Of a stretch of DNA of 64,000 bases, positions 32,992-41,976 are shown one piece after another. The position numbers were made by a program, and so were the translations under genes. Position 1 is the stretch's first letter, and each line of letters starts with the position of its first letter. The notes beneath the pieces are model-generated. The model made no database searches. It had not been told where the DNA came from and was given only the letters and a program-made list of their open reading frames with translations. Source of the DNA: Streptomyces sp. P9-A2. Its GTDB lineage: Bacteria > Actinomycetota > Actinomycetes > Streptomycetales > Streptomycetaceae. The stretch is taken from positions 6,448,001-6,512,000 of the forward strand of contig NZ_JAZIFX010000001.1 of assembly GCF_036634175.1 (NCBI RefSeq). The letters are read 5' to 3'.

Positions 32992-34302
32992 CGGATCCGA
33001 CCGTACCCGCTTCGCCGCTCGCCGTGCTGGAGTTGGTGCGCGGTTGCTTCACCGCGCCGACGTTCCGCACCTTCGCTGCGCTGGTCACGGGGCTGATTGC
33101 GCAGACGGGCCGGTGCACGGTGACCGGGATGCTGCTCGGTGCGGGGTTGACGCGCACCTGGTCCCACGACCGCGCCCACGCCTTCTTCTCCCGGGCGGCC
33201 TGGAGTCCGGACACCCTGGGCGTGTCCCTGTCCCATCTGATCGTGCGGCGTCTGCTGCCCGAGGGCGCGGTGCTGACCATGGCGGTGGACGACACGCTGT
33301 TCAAGCGGCACGGGAAGAAGGTGCACGGTGCGGCCTGGCAGCACGACGGCGCGGCCAGGGGGTCCAGACCGGTCGGGCGCGGGACCTGCTTCGTGGTGGT
33401 CGGTATTGTGGTTCAACTGCCGTTCCTGGCACGGCCGGTGTGCCTGCCGGTGATGGCCCGGCTGTGGCGCCCGAAGCAGGAGCAGTCCAAGGTCGACCTG
33501 GCCGCGTCCATGATCCGCCTGCTGGCCGCCTGCCACTACCGGCGGCGCATCCACGTCGTCGCGGACGCCGCCTACCACGGCAGGGCGCTCCGGGATCTGC
33601 CCGCGACCTGTACGTTCACCACACGGCTGCCCGCCTCGGCGGTGCTGTACGACCTGGCGCCGCCGCCCACCGGGCGCCGCGGCCGACCCGCCCTGAAGGG
33701 CAAGCGGCTGGGCACGGCGAAGGACCTGGCCGACGCAGCCGTCTTCGCCGCATTCGAGGTCACGCGCTACCAGCGCACCGGGACCGTCCACCTGGCTGCG
33801 ACGACCTGCCTGTGGTACGGCTCGTTCCACACCCGCACCGTCCGCGTGATCCTTCTGCGCGATGGGGACACCGTCAGCGGCTACGACCTGGCCCTGGTCA
33901 CCACTGACCTGGACACGCCGCTTTCGGAGTTGGTCGCCCGCTACGCGTGTCGCTGGTCGATCGAGGTCGCCTTCGCCGAGGCCCGCGACCTGCTCGGGGC
34001 CGGCCAGGCCCACAGCCGCACCCGCCACGCGGTGGAGCGCACCGTGCCGTTCGGCCTGTACTGCTACACGATCACCGTGGTCTGGTACACGCTGCACGGC
34101 CACCACCCGGCCGATGCCGCCCAGCACCGCGAGCGGGCCCCGTGGTAGACCACCAAGGCCGCGCCGTCCCTGTCCGACATGGTCGCCAAGCTCCGCCGGG
34201 TGATCATCGCCGCCCGATTTACGCCCATCAGCCCAGACCGGCCCACGGATGAGGAAATCCGCGCCGTCCAGCAGGCGTGGGCCGCAGCCGGCGCAGCCTG
34301 AT
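32985..34302 (+). pseudogene. IS701-like DDE transposase with in-frame amber codon
   Basis: From ATG 32985 (ribosome binding site GGAGGG) the frame reads MLPDPTVPASPLAVLELVRG. It shows the DDE_5 catalytic pattern: LTMAVDDTLFKRHGKKVHGA with the first Asp, VVADAAYHGRA with the second, and ACRWSIEVAFAEARDLLGAG with the Glu. After 387 codons it meets TAG (34146-34148) in APW-stop-TTKAAPSLSDMVAKLRRV. The same frame then continues 50 codons to a normal TGA at about 34302. A single change, TAC or TAT to TAG, is the simplest explanation. All catalytic residues precede the stop, so the truncated protein might keep some activity. The family call is by memory. Confidence 0.75.
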
Positions 34303-34532
34303 CACCCAAACCTGCCAGAACGTCGAAAGTCGAGAACATCACTCGTCGCCTGGAGAGCGCATGAATGTCGTTGAGAAGTAAGAGCACCCGACGTGGCGAG
34401 GGCTCTCGGTGATCACGTGCGGAGGCATCCCGGCCCGTGGCAGGATGACGGCAGGTCGACCCGAACGGCCGAGGCCGCGTGGGCGTCCGAAGCAGGGGCT
34501 GCGTGCAAAGTGCTGGGTCGGGGAGCTGAGAC

Positions 34533-35927
34533 ATGGTCGCCTTCTACTCCTCCGCGCTGGACGGAGTCGCTGCCAACCCGGCCCTCCCCACACCGCTGTT
34601 GCTGCGGCTGATCGCCTTCGACGGCGGGGGTCACGGCCCGCCCCTCCAGGCCCTCCACCGGCCGGGGCTGCCCGAGCCGGCCGTGGCGGCTGTCCTCACC
34701 CACCCGGTCCTGAACGCGCGAGTCCTGTTCGCGATGAGTGGCCAGGCGGAGCCCGAGCAGCGGGCCCGGCTCGCGGACGATCCCTCGCCCAAGGTGCGGG
34801 CCGCCGTCGCGAACGGACCCGAGTGGACCCACGATCCCCGGACGAAGGTCCGTCCGCTGCCGGACGCCGTGTGCGGGCGTCTCCTCGAAGACCCCGAACC
34901 GTCCGTACGCAGCGCGCTGTTGTACTCGCCCCACTTGGCGCCGTCCTTCCTCGCCTCCCTGGTCCGGCATCCCGATCCGGCCGCACGACGTGCCGCCCTG
35001 CGCGTCTGGGACGAACTGACGGCGGACGGGCGCGCCACACTGCTCGACGACCCCGACCCCGAGGTACGGCGGTCGGCCGCGCTGTGCGCGTGTCCGCACG
35101 ACGCACGGCTCACGGCGGCGCTGCTCCGCGACCCCGCCACCCTGCCCGAGGCGCTGCGCCGGGGGCTTCTCGACCGCGCGGACGCCGAGCGGTTCCTCGC
35201 CGAGGGCGTCCACCTGGCCGAACTCGCCGGTAATCCGTCCCTGCCGGCCGACCTCGTGGACCGGCTCGCCGTCGACCCCGACGACGGGGTGCGGCTCGCC
35301 GTCTCCCTTCGGCCCGAGCTGACCGAAGCCCGACGCGCCGCGATCGACTTCACCGTGGCCCCGCACGCACGGGGTGACGTGGACTGGGTGGCGGCCGGCA
35401 TCGCCGATCAGGAGGTGTTGCGGCGGGCCGCGGCCTCCGCCCACCCTCTGCTGCGCCGCGCCGCGGCCCGCAGCCCCTATCTGCCCCCGGATCTCCTGCG
35501 GCTTCTGGTCGAGGACGCGGACGTCGTCGTGCGCACCCACTTGGCCGTGTATCACCCCGACATCCCGGAGGAGGTCCTGATGAGCGTGTACGCATGGCTC
35601 GGCGGGACGTTCTCCGCCTGGATGGCGACCGGCCACCCTCGCTTCCCCCGCGAGGGGTTGGCCGCCCGCTACGCGGACCATCCGGACGGGATCTACCGGC
35701 AGCTGGCCGTCCGCGACCCCGCCGCCGGCCCTGATCTGATCGAGCGGCTCAGCCACGACCCGGACGTCTGGACGCGCCAGGCGGCGGCCCGTGACCCGCG
35801 CCTGCCGCTTCCCCGTCTCCTCGAGGCCCTCGCCCTGCCCGAGCTGGCTTTCGGCGCGGGTGCCAACCCGGCCCTTCCCCCAAGTGAGATGGCCGTGGTC
35901 ATGGACGAGGCCGGGGTGCCCGGATGA
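34533..35927 (+). CDS. HEAT/LRV-type repeat protein
   Basis: This 464-aa protein is almost entirely alpha-alpha repeats of about 24 residues with the pattern L..DPDPEVR..AA. Examples are RLADDPSPKVRAAVANGPEW, RLLEDPEPSVRSALLYSPHL, TLLDDPDPEVRRSAALCACP and RLAVDPDDGVRLAVSLRPEL. These resemble leucine-rich repeat variants or HEAT repeats and usually make protein-binding solenoids. No catalytic domain or membrane segment is visible. GGGGAG precedes the ATG. It lies just right of the IS701-like element. The partner is unknown. Confidence 0.75.
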   Translation: MVAFYSSALDGVAANPALPTPLLLRLIAFDGGGHGPPLQALHRPGLPEPAVAAVLTHPVLNARVLFAMSGQAEPEQRARLADDPSPKVRAAVANGPEWTHDPRTKVRPLPDAVCGRLLEDPEPSVRSALLYSPHLAPSFLASLVRHPDPAARRAALRVWDELTADGRATLLDDPDPEVRRSAALCACPHDARLTAALLRDPATLPEALRRGLLDRADAERFLAEGVHLAELAGNPSLPADLVDRLAVDPDDGVRLAVSLRPELTEARRAAIDFTVAPHARGDVDWVAAGIADQEVLRRAAASAHPLLRRAAARSPYLPPDLLRLLVEDADVVVRTHLAVYHPDIPEEVLMSVYAWLGGTFSAWMATGHPRFPREGLAARYADHPDGIYRQLAVRDPAAGPDLIERLSHDPDVWTRQAAARDPRLPLPRLLEALALPELAFGAGANPALPPSEMAVVMDEAGVPG

Positions 35928-36081
35928 CGGCGGGCGCCTGGAGCGACGCGGCCGAGGTGCTCGGGGCCGATCCGCGTGTCCGTGGTCACCGCCCGGCGGG
36001 CCACCCGCGTCCCGGACGACGGCCCGCCCCAGCCTGCTCCAGGTGCACCGCCGCACGGTCGCGCGGGGCCGGGTGTCCGCG

Positions 36082-37185
36082 TCAGCACCAGCGGGTTCGG
36101 GGGCAGTTCCAGCCGCCTCCGCCGCCTCCGCCGGACGAGCCCCCGGAGCTGCCCGAGCTGTCCGGCAGGCCGTTCGGGAAGGCGCTGTTGCGGTTCCGGT
36201 CGCCGGGGAAGGGGTCGCGGTAGTCGGGGTCGCCGTCGTCGTCCCGGTCCGGCAGGCGGGGACTGTCGTCGTCCTCCCGGCCGGGTTCCGGGCAGCCGTT
36301 GCCCGGGTGGGTCAGCTCCAGGGTCACCCATGTGCCGATGGTGACGTCCGCGTCCTCGGCGGGGTCGGTCACGCACACCCGCCAGTCGTCGTACTCGCCC
36401 TCGTCGGGCAGCGTGTCGTTGAGATACGCCGTGTCCGCCATTACCCGGTCCTCCGGGACGATGTCGAGGTCCACGACCTCCTTGTGCGCGGTCTTCCAGG
36501 TCTTCCGGACCAGGTCCGGCATCTTCGGCCACGGGATGGCTCCGCCGTCCGCCCCGGGACACGGCGCGCCCGTCTGTACGGCACCGAAGTCGATCGTCTT
36601 CCTGTCGGACGACGTCCAGCCGGTCTTCTGGAAGCAGACGGTCCAGTTGGACCGCATCCAGATGCTCTTGTCGTCGTCTGACGCGTTGTGGTCGTCCACG
36701 CCGAACCCGGCGGCCTCGGCCTTGTCCCGCGCCTCGTCCAGCGGCAGGCCCCGGTAGTCGGCGGCCTTCGGCCGGGGCTTGGGCGCCGGCTCCCCGTCGT
36801 TCCCGGTCGCCGAGGGCGTCGGCGAGGCCAGGGCGCCGGCCGCACGTCCCTTCCCGTCCGCCTGGGCCACGGGAGAGGTCCCGTCCTCGGGCGGGTCCGG
36901 GATGACCGCGCCGAGCAGCGCCATGGCCCCGATGGTGGCGGCCACCTTCACGCCCTTCTGCCAGGGGCTGTCCTTCCAGATCAGGACGATCGCGAAGATC
37001 AGCAGGAAGAAACCGAGGAACGTGTTGACCAGCCCCAGCAGGGGCACGGCGAGCACGAAGCCGACACGGGCCGGGGTGGTCAGCCACCACCGGGTGCCGG
37101 GAGCCGCCGGGCGGCGGTAGTGCGGCGGCGTCGGAGGGGCGGGCGGGTGGTGCATGGGCGGTGTTCTTTTCTTGAGCAGGGTCAT
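36082..37185 (-). CDS. membrane protein with PASTA-like domains and a calcium-binding-like tail
   Basis: This 367-aa protein starts with a Pro-rich segment followed by two adjacent hydrophobic helices (VGFVLAVPLLGLVNTFLGFFLLIFAIVL and VAATIGAMALLGAVI). After a linker, a PASTA-like region follows (DYRGLPLDEARDKAEAAGFG, then a second MPDLVRKTWKTAHKEVVDLD), each pair of strands closed by Cys-containing segments. The C-terminus is rich in Asp (DRDDDGDPDYRDPFPGDRNRN), like Excalibur or thrombospondin-3 calcium sites, and ends with Gly-rich sequence and Cys. An outward-facing cell-wall sensor or binding role is likely but not proven. ATG at 37185 or 37155 could start it. Confidence 0.65.
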   Translation of the reverse strand: MTLLKKRTPPMHHPPAPPTPPHYRRPAAPGTRWWLTTPARVGFVLAVPLLGLVNTFLGFFLLIFAIVLIWKDSPWQKGVKVAATIGAMALLGAVIPDPPEDGTSPVAQADGKGRAAGALASPTPSATGNDGEPAPKPRPKAADYRGLPLDEARDKAEAAGFGVDDHNASDDDKSIWMRSNWTVCFQKTGWTSSDRKTIDFGAVQTGAPCPGADGGAIPWPKMPDLVRKTWKTAHKEVVDLDIVPEDRVMADTAYLNDTLPDEGEYDDWRVCVTDPAEDADVTIGTWVTLELTHPGNGCPEPGREDDDSPRLPDRDDDGDPDYRDPFPGDRNRNSAFPNGLPDSSGSSGGSSGGGGGGGWNCPRTRWC

Positions 37186-37496
37186 GACGGGCCCGCGAGG
37201 TGAGGTCGCTCCGGCCGTCGGTCGAGCGACGGCATCGTACAGGGCGCGCTAAAAGACCCCAAGGGTGGATCAGTGTATGCCGGTCGCCCATCCACGGCTG
37301 TCACACCTGATGGGGGGAACTTTCGGACTTCACATGTTCACCGACGTTTTGGGGTTTTAGCGTTGACGCCGGGTGAGGAGCCGACCGGGGGCGCTGTACG
37401 CGTCCCCGCGGGGCTTGTAGGCGGGGCGGGCCGTGTCCCTCGGCAGGGTGGGGGAGTTGGGCGGACCGGCCGGTGGGCAGCGGAGGTGAACGGGCT
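37186..37496. other. divergent intergenic region
   Basis: The region lies between the PASTA-like gene and the XRE gene and should hold both promoters. CGCTAAAA near 37247 and TTTTAGCG near 37356 form a distant inverted pair. Nothing more is recognised. Confidence 0.4.
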
Positions 37497-38378
37497 ATGA
37501 GCGAACTGGTGCGGGAGCCGGGGGAGACGGCCGAGCAAGGAGAGCCGGGGCAGGACGCGGTGCCGGGACCTGCTCCGGAGCCGGGGACGGGCATCCTGCG
37601 GGTGTTCGGGCGGCAGATGAAGCTGTGCCGGTTGCGGGCGGGCCTGGAGCGGCCGGAGGTCGGCACGCGGACCGGCTACTCGCCGTCGACCATCGCGGCG
37701 TACGAGCAGGGGCGGAGGGTTCCTCCGCCGAGGTTCATCGACCTGGTGGATGAACTACTGGATGCAGGCGGGCTGTTGAAGGAGATGAAGGAGGAGGTTG
37801 CTCGGGCGCAGTACCCGGCGTTTTTCCGGGATGCGGCAAGGTTGGAGGCGGAGGCGGTTGAGCTATGGGTTTACGGAACCCATGCGGTGCCTGGCCTCTT
37901 GCAGACCGACGAGTACATGCGGGCTGTCTTCGAGATGTGGCGCCCGTTGCTGGATGAGGAGACAGTTCAACAGCGCATCGCTGCACGGCTGGCTCGACAG
38001 GGAGTTTTCGCCCGAAGGCCTGCTCCGTTGGTGAGCTTCGTCATCGATGAGTCAGTTCTACGGCGGCCGTTGGGAGGCCGCGCTGTCATGCGTGGACAAT
38101 TGGAGCAGTTGCTGCTCGTTGGCGCGTACCGCAACGTAGAAATCCAGATCATGCCGTTGAACCGAGAGGACAACGCTGGAGTGGATGGGCCGTTCACCGT
38201 GCTGCACAGGGACGGTGAAGATCAAGTGGCCTATCTGGAGGCGCAGGGACGGAGCACAATCGTGTCGGAGCGAACAGAGGTCCGCGGCATCGTGTCGCGT
38301 TATGGGATCATCCGAGCGCAAGCTCTCACTCCGCGTGAGTCCTTGGCCTTCATCGAGAAGTCGCTGGGAGAACTATGA
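37497..38378 (+). CDS. XRE-family regulator with DUF5753 ligand domain
   Basis: This 293-aa protein has an N-terminal Pro/Gly-rich tail, then a helix-turn-helix (RQMKLCRLRAGLERPEVGTRTGYSPSTIAAYEQGRRVPPPRFIDLV). The DUF5753 domain follows (YGTHAVPGLLQTDEYMRAVFE, then FVIDESVLRRPLGGRAVMRGQLEQLL, VEIQIMPLN). These proteins are abundant in Streptomyces and pair with a small DUF397 protein, as here (ATGA overlap). WhiJ/BldB-type pairs influence development, but a specific target is not known. The start chosen is ATG 37497 with GGAGG upstream; GTG 37473 is also open. Confidence 0.88.
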   Translation: MSELVREPGETAEQGEPGQDAVPGPAPEPGTGILRVFGRQMKLCRLRAGLERPEVGTRTGYSPSTIAAYEQGRRVPPPRFIDLVDELLDAGGLLKEMKEEVARAQYPAFFRDAARLEAEAVELWVYGTHAVPGLLQTDEYMRAVFEMWRPLLDEETVQQRIAARLARQGVFARRPAPLVSFVIDESVLRRPLGGRAVMRGQLEQLLLVGAYRNVEIQIMPLNREDNAGVDGPFTVLHRDGEDQVAYLEAQGRSTIVSERTEVRGIVSRYGIIRAQALTPRESLAFIEKSLGEL

Positions 38379-38575
38379 GCGTCGAAGAGACCGTCCAGCT
38401 CGACTGGTTCAAGAGCAGTTACAGCGGCGGAGCTGGTGGTGAGTGCGTGGAGGTGGCCACCTGCCCGCACACCGTGCACGTGCGGGACTCGAAAGACACG
38501 AACCGCATGAGCCTAGCGGTCGATTCGGAGGCGTGGACCGCGTTCGTCGGGTTCGCTGCTGACCGGATCGGCTGA
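38375..38575 (+). CDS. DUF397 small protein
   Basis: This 66-aa protein has the DUF397 signature WFKSSYSGGAGGECVEVATC, HVRDSKDTNRMSLAVDSEAWTAFV. It begins in the stop codon of the XRE gene. Known pairs of this type behave like regulator/antagonist couples. The role of this copy is inferred from the family. Confidence 0.92.
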   Translation: MSVEETVQLDWFKSSYSGGAGGECVEVATCPHTVHVRDSKDTNRMSLAVDSEAWTAFVGFAADRIG

Positions 38576-38590
38576 TTCGCTGTCTTACCG

Positions 38591-38628
38591 CTGTGCCCTG
38601 TGGCTCCGAGGAGAGTCACAGGGCACAG
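38591..38628 (+). terminator. terminator of the XRE-DUF397 pair
   Basis: A perfect 12-bp stem (CTGTGCCCTGTG, 38591-38602, with 38617-38628) and a 14-nt loop lie 15 bp after the stop. Confidence 0.7.
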
Positions 38629-38790
38629 GCATGTCCGGGCTTGCCCGACGGTCAGGCGTTCACGGTCACTGGCTCGGGCGGAGTCCACCGCCCGGCAGTA
38701 ACCTCCGCGTCTAGGACCTGTCCTGGCGATCATCCGGTAGGGCGCCTCGATGATATTTTGACCGGAATCGTGGGAGTGGTGGGCGAATAA

Positions 38791-39231
38791 GTGGACAGTG
38801 ACCTGCGGCGTGCGGTCGTCATGACGCTTGGCGAACTCGGGCGAAGCGATGACTGGCGTGACCGAGCGGATGCCGGTCACAGCCTGGCAGGGTTCGCCGA
38901 GATGCGGGAGGCCGTAGAGCCGCTGCTGGGGCTTGTACTCGACCCTGGTGACACCTTCGTCACCCGACGGACCGCGGAAGGCTTGCTTCGTCGAAAGGAC
39001 AGGGTCGGACTGACGATAGTCGCGTCCGCGCTGGTAGTCGCCAACGACAATCACGCCGATTGGATCCACACCGCAATCGTCGATGTCTTCAGCATCTTCT
39101 CGGACGACCTGGACGAGGCGCTACGGCTCTGCGATGAGATGTCGGACGACACCGACGATCGTGTTGCCCGGGGGGCCCGTCGGCTGCACGAGAGTCTGGC
39201 AGAGATCGATCCCGTTCTTCGCCCCTCATAG
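38791..39231 (+). CDS. HEAT-repeat-like small protein
   Basis: This 146-aa all-helical acidic protein contains RRAVVMTLGELGRSDDWRDRADAGHSLAGF and RRTAEGLLRRKDRVGLTIVASALVV, which read as HEAT-like helical pairs. It has no catalytic motif. It starts at GTG with a weak ribosome binding site. DNA here is less GC-rich than most of the window. No operon partner is evident. Confidence 0.65.
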   Translation: MDSDLRRAVVMTLGELGRSDDWRDRADAGHSLAGFAEMREAVEPLLGLVLDPGDTFVTRRTAEGLLRRKDRVGLTIVASALVVANDNHADWIHTAIVDVFSIFSDDLDEALRLCDEMSDDTDDRVARGARRLHESLAEIDPVLRPS

Positions 39232-39384
39232 AGGGGGCGATCGCTGTTGTGAGAGTTTCGCCGCGTACCGCTCCCTGCCGGCGGCTTCGAGGGCCCGGTG
39301 CGTCGTCGTGCGGAAGCCGCCGGTCCGATCGTGGCGCCGGGACCGTTCCGGGGGGAGGCTTCACGCCGTCCCGTCTGGGCGGGA

Positions 39385-39416
39385 GCGGGTGCCGGGGGGA
39401 ATGACCCGGCACCCGC
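39385..39416 (-). terminator. terminator of the sulfurtransferase gene
   Basis: A perfect 12-bp stem (GCGGGTGCCGGG, 39385-39396, with 39405-39416) and an 8-nt loop lie 22 bp beyond the minus-strand stop. Confidence 0.7.
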
Positions 39417-39438
39417 ACACGGTACGGCGGGCGGCGGT

Positions 39439-40419
39439 TCAGCTGTTCGCGGGCGGCGTCTGAGTCATGGGCAGCGACGGGTCGGCCGACCATTCCTCGA
39501 TGGATCCGTCGTACACGGTCACGTCGTCCCGTCCCAGCAGGACCAGGACGAACCCGAGCAGCGTCGCCGAGATGCCGCCGCCGCAATAGAGGAGCGTGCC
39601 GGTGTCGGCGGGCAGAGCACTGACCGCCTCCTCCAGCTCCGGGCGGGGCCGGAACCGGCCGCGGGAGTCCAGCAGCCGGTCCTTGGCAGGCAGGTTGAGG
39701 CTCGTGGGGATGTGGCCGCGGCGGGTGTACCGCGTGGGCGCCCAGCCGTGGAAGGCGTCCTCGCCGAGCGCGCACACCAGGACCCGGTCGGGGCGCGAGC
39801 CGTTCATGACGTCGAGCACCTCGGACTTGTCCACCAGGGTGCCGCGCTGCTCGGCCGGCCAACCGGCGCCGGGCGCGGCCGGGCCGGCGGCGTCCAGGTC
39901 GGCCGCGGGGCCGGAGGCAGCCGGTCCGCCCTGGGCCAGCCACTCCTGCAGACCGCCGTCCAGGACGGCGACGGTGTGCAGGCCGATCTCCCGCAGGGCC
40001 CACCACACGCGGGTCGACCACATGCGCGAGGCGTCGTCGTAGACCACGACGCGGGAGTCCGGGCCGACGCCCAGCTCGCGCAGGGCGGCGGTGAACCACT
40101 CGCTGTCGGGCATGGCGTAGGAGAACCCGGCCTCCGGTGCGGCGAGCGCGCCCGCCAGGTCGGCGTAGCGGGAGCCGGGAATGCGGACCCGCTCCCAGTC
40201 GTCCCGGCCGGTGGGCAGCGGGGCGGCGTTCCCCGCTCCGTCCGCACCGGGCGCGGAGGCGTCCGTCGGGAGGGGCTTCTGCCGCACCGTGGCATCGAGC
40301 ACGACGAGGCCGGGGCGGTGCAGGTTCTCCCGCAGCCAGGCGGCATCGACCAGCGGTCCCGGCAGATCGACGGCGGCGGCCGGCGGGGTGGGCACGGCGG
40401 GGTGGTCAGGAAGCGGCAT
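39439..40419 (-). CDS. sseA: rhodanese-type sulfurtransferase (thiosulfate/3-mercaptopyruvate)
   Basis: This 326-aa protein has two rhodanese domains. The inactive N-terminal one contains RIPGSRYADLAGALA, VVVYDDASRMWSTRVWWAL. The active C-terminal one contains RRGHIPTSLNLPAKD and the persulfide-forming Cys in LLYCGGGISAT. The CGGGIS active loop is closer to the mercaptopyruvate type (CGSGVT) than to classical rhodanese (CRKGVT), but neither is exact. It overlaps by 14 bp with the preceding monooxygenase fragment. Its place by the organosulfur operon suggests a role in moving sulfane sulfur. Confidence 0.8.
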   Translation of the reverse strand: MPLPDHPAVPTPPAAAVDLPGPLVDAAWLRENLHRPGLVVLDATVRQKPLPTDASAPGADGAGNAAPLPTGRDDWERVRIPGSRYADLAGALAAPEAGFSYAMPDSEWFTAALRELGVGPDSRVVVYDDASRMWSTRVWWALREIGLHTVAVLDGGLQEWLAQGGPAASGPAADLDAAGPAAPGAGWPAEQRGTLVDKSEVLDVMNGSRPDRVLVCALGEDAFHGWAPTRYTRRGHIPTSLNLPAKDRLLDSRGRFRPRPELEEAVSALPADTGTLLYCGGGISATLLGFVLVLLGRDDVTVYDGSIEEWSADPSLPMTQTPPANS

Positions 40420-40618
40420 CGGTTCGCCTTCCGTAAGCGGCGGCAGGGTGGTCGGGCCGTACGCGTCGCCGGCCCGGGCCGTGGAAGCTCTCCCGCAGGG
40501 TCGTCCCCTCGTAGTCCTCCCAGACGCGTCCGCGTGCCCTCAGTTCCGGGACGACCAGATCGATGAAGTCGCCGAAGGAGGCCGGGGGGAGGATGTCGGT
40601 GCGCGGGTGCCGCGTCAC
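40406..40618 (-). pseudogene. C-terminal fragment of a flavin-dependent (NtaA/SnaA/DszA-type) monooxygenase
   Basis: The 70-aa frame contains PASFGDFIDLVVPELRARGR and VWEDYEGTTLRESF. This closely parallels the last 60 residues of the intact monooxygenase at 45140-46513 (AFEDFVRQVVPELQNRGLFR, TEYEGSTLRDHL). The other 380 residues are absent, and upstream DNA shows no trace of them. It overlaps the sulfurtransferase start, so it was probably part of the same operon before deletion. There is no ribosome binding site at its GTG. Confidence 0.75.
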
Positions 40619-40931
40619 GCGACAGAAGCGGCCCGGCCGGCGAGAGCGGGACAGGACCGGCCGGTGGAGGCGGCGGCACGGTGGCAGACGGTTCCCTTGG
40701 GGAAGAACGAGGGAACGGACACGTGGGCACCGCCTTCCGAGGTCACAGAGCCCGGCTCTGGGCGTGGCCCGACGATAACAGACCCGTTCGGCGCCCCGCG
40801 TTGCCTGTGCGAACGGCGTCCTACCAGGTGACGGGCCCTTCGCCTTGGCCCGCCACGTGTGTACCCCGGTGTGTGCGGGGCGCGGAGCCGACGACGCCCG
40901 GACCGGACTCGGGACGGGGCTCGGACGGGGC
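40619..40931. other. gap upstream of the monooxygenase fragment
   Basis: A 35-codon frame that ends in GTGA overlap with the fragment start (on the minus strand, beginning VSVPSFFPKGTVCHR) is visible, but it has no recognisable similarity. The region probably marks the deletion junction of the old monooxygenase gene. Confidence 0.4.
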
Positions 40932-41585
40932 TCAGGACCGTGCGAGGGCCGCCATGCGCAGGTCCTTGGTGCGGCTCTGGTGCTCGATCATGTACTGCCC
41001 GGCGGCCGCCGCGTCGCCGCGGCGGACCGCGTCCAGGATCCGGGCGTGCTCCTCGACGATCAGCGCGAGGTTCTCCGGCTGGGTGGTGGCGCCGAAGTCG
41101 TACACCTTCAACTGGGCGTCCAGACGGTCCATCAGCTCGATGATCGTCGCGTTGTGCCCGGCCTCGCGCAGCACCCGGTGCCACTGCTCGTTGAGGTCCT
41201 GCAGCTTTGCGGGGTCCGCCGACGCCACGGCGCACTCGTGGACGTGGACGAGCCGGGCGAGGTCGAGCTCGGTCCGGCGGGTCGCGGCCGCCTGCGCGGC
41301 CGTCGACTCCAGGGCGATGCGCGCCTCGCAGATCTCCAGGATCTCCTGGGGAGTGCGCGTACGGACCACGTAGCCGCGGGTGGCCTGCGTCACCAGGCCT
41401 TCCTGTTCGAGCCTGATCAGCGCCTCCCGGACGGGAGTGCGCGAGACGTTGAACTGCGTGCTGAGACCGGTCGGGATCAGGACGGTTCCGGGCGGTGACT
41501 GGCCGTCGAGGATGCTCCGCCGGATACGGGCGTAGTGGCTGCCCGTGCCCGCGTCGGCGCCCCGGTCTCCCCGTGCGGTGCTCAA
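40932..41585 (-). CDS. GntR-family (FCD) transcriptional regulator
   Basis: This 217-aa protein has a GntR winged helix (IRRSILDGQSPPGTVLIPTG, VSRTPVREALIRLEQEGLVT) and an FCD ligand domain with the metal/acid-binding pattern (EARIALESTAAQAAATRR, HRVLREAGHN, EEHARILDAVRRGDAAAA). The start is taken as TTG 41585 because GAGGAG lies 8 nt upstream; a longer open frame exists without support. It is divergent from the leader peptide and ssu operon, and a near-perfect dyad lies between, so it probably represses organosulfur uptake genes. The effector is unknown. Confidence 0.85.
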   Translation of the reverse strand: MSTARGDRGADAGTGSHYARIRRSILDGQSPPGTVLIPTGLSTQFNVSRTPVREALIRLEQEGLVTQATRGYVVRTRTPQEILEICEARIALESTAAQAAATRRTELDLARLVHVHECAVASADPAKLQDLNEQWHRVLREAGHNATIIELMDRLDAQLKVYDFGATTQPENLALIVEEHARILDAVRRGDAAAAGQYMIEHQSRTKDLRMAALARS

Positions 41586-41693
41586 GCCGTTCGCTCCTCT
41601 TCCGTGTCGAGGGCCGACCCGCCGGCGGCGCACGCAAAGCGGCGCTCTCGGCGGACAGGTGTTCTCGCGATTCGAGACGGTCATAGTCTGCCA

Positions 41694-41713
41694 CTGTCTA
41701 CATGTGTATACAG
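41694..41713. promoter_or_regulatory. GntR-type operator
   Basis: CTGTCTACATGTGTATACAG is a 20-bp palindrome with 16 symmetrical positions (CTGTnTACAnnTGTAnACAG). It lies 109 bp upstream of the regulator start and 108 bp before the leader peptide. The form fits FadR/VanR-type GntR sites. Confidence 0.55.
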
Positions 41714-41820
41714 TTGCTTGCAGTTGAATCCGGACTTGAGTTCCGTCGCGTCCTCGGGTCCGGGTCCAAGTGTTCGAGTGGATGACCCCTATACGCCTGA
41801 CAGGATCACGGGAGCTTCTG

Positions 41821-41961
41821 ATGCATCGTGGCGCGCAGCCAGGGCGATACGCCGCCCACCCGGCGCACCCGGTAGCCGGGCCGACCTCCCGTTTCTGCAA
41901 CAGCCTGACGAGCCGTCGGCACATCGACCTCATGCGCGTCTTCAGCACGGGCTGTTGCTGA
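41821..41961 (+). CDS. Cys-Cys-ending leader peptide of the organosulfur operon
   Basis: This 46-aa frame starts at ATG 41821 with GGGAG 7 nt upstream and ends SLTSRRHIDLMRVFSTGCC. The LTSRRHIDLxRV core followed by Cys residues is the signature of short leader peptides found before sulfur-assimilation operons in Streptomyces (from memory). Ribosome stalling at the terminal Cys codons (TGT TGC) under cysteine shortage would let transcription pass the following hairpin. The peptide is longer at the N-terminus than typical ones; a shorter start cannot be excluded. Confidence 0.7.
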   Translation: MHRGAQPGRYAAHPAHPVAGPTSRFCNSLTSRRHIDLMRVFSTGCC

Positions 41962-41976
41962 TCACACGCCTCCTCC

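Larger units (their letters stand above)
32850..34334 (+). mobile_element. IS701-like insertion sequence
   Basis: A perfect 16-bp terminal inverted repeat (CTCGACTTTCGACGTT, 32850-32865 and 34319-34334) bounds a 1485-bp element with one transposase frame. Both flanks read AAC directly outside, a possible 3-bp target duplication. Confidence 0.78.

Noticed and set aside
38713..38765. AGGACCTGTCC near 38713 looked like the end of a Streptomyces insertion sequence
   Set aside because: No matching inverted repeat or transposase is nearby; it may simply be promoter DNA of the HEAT-like gene.
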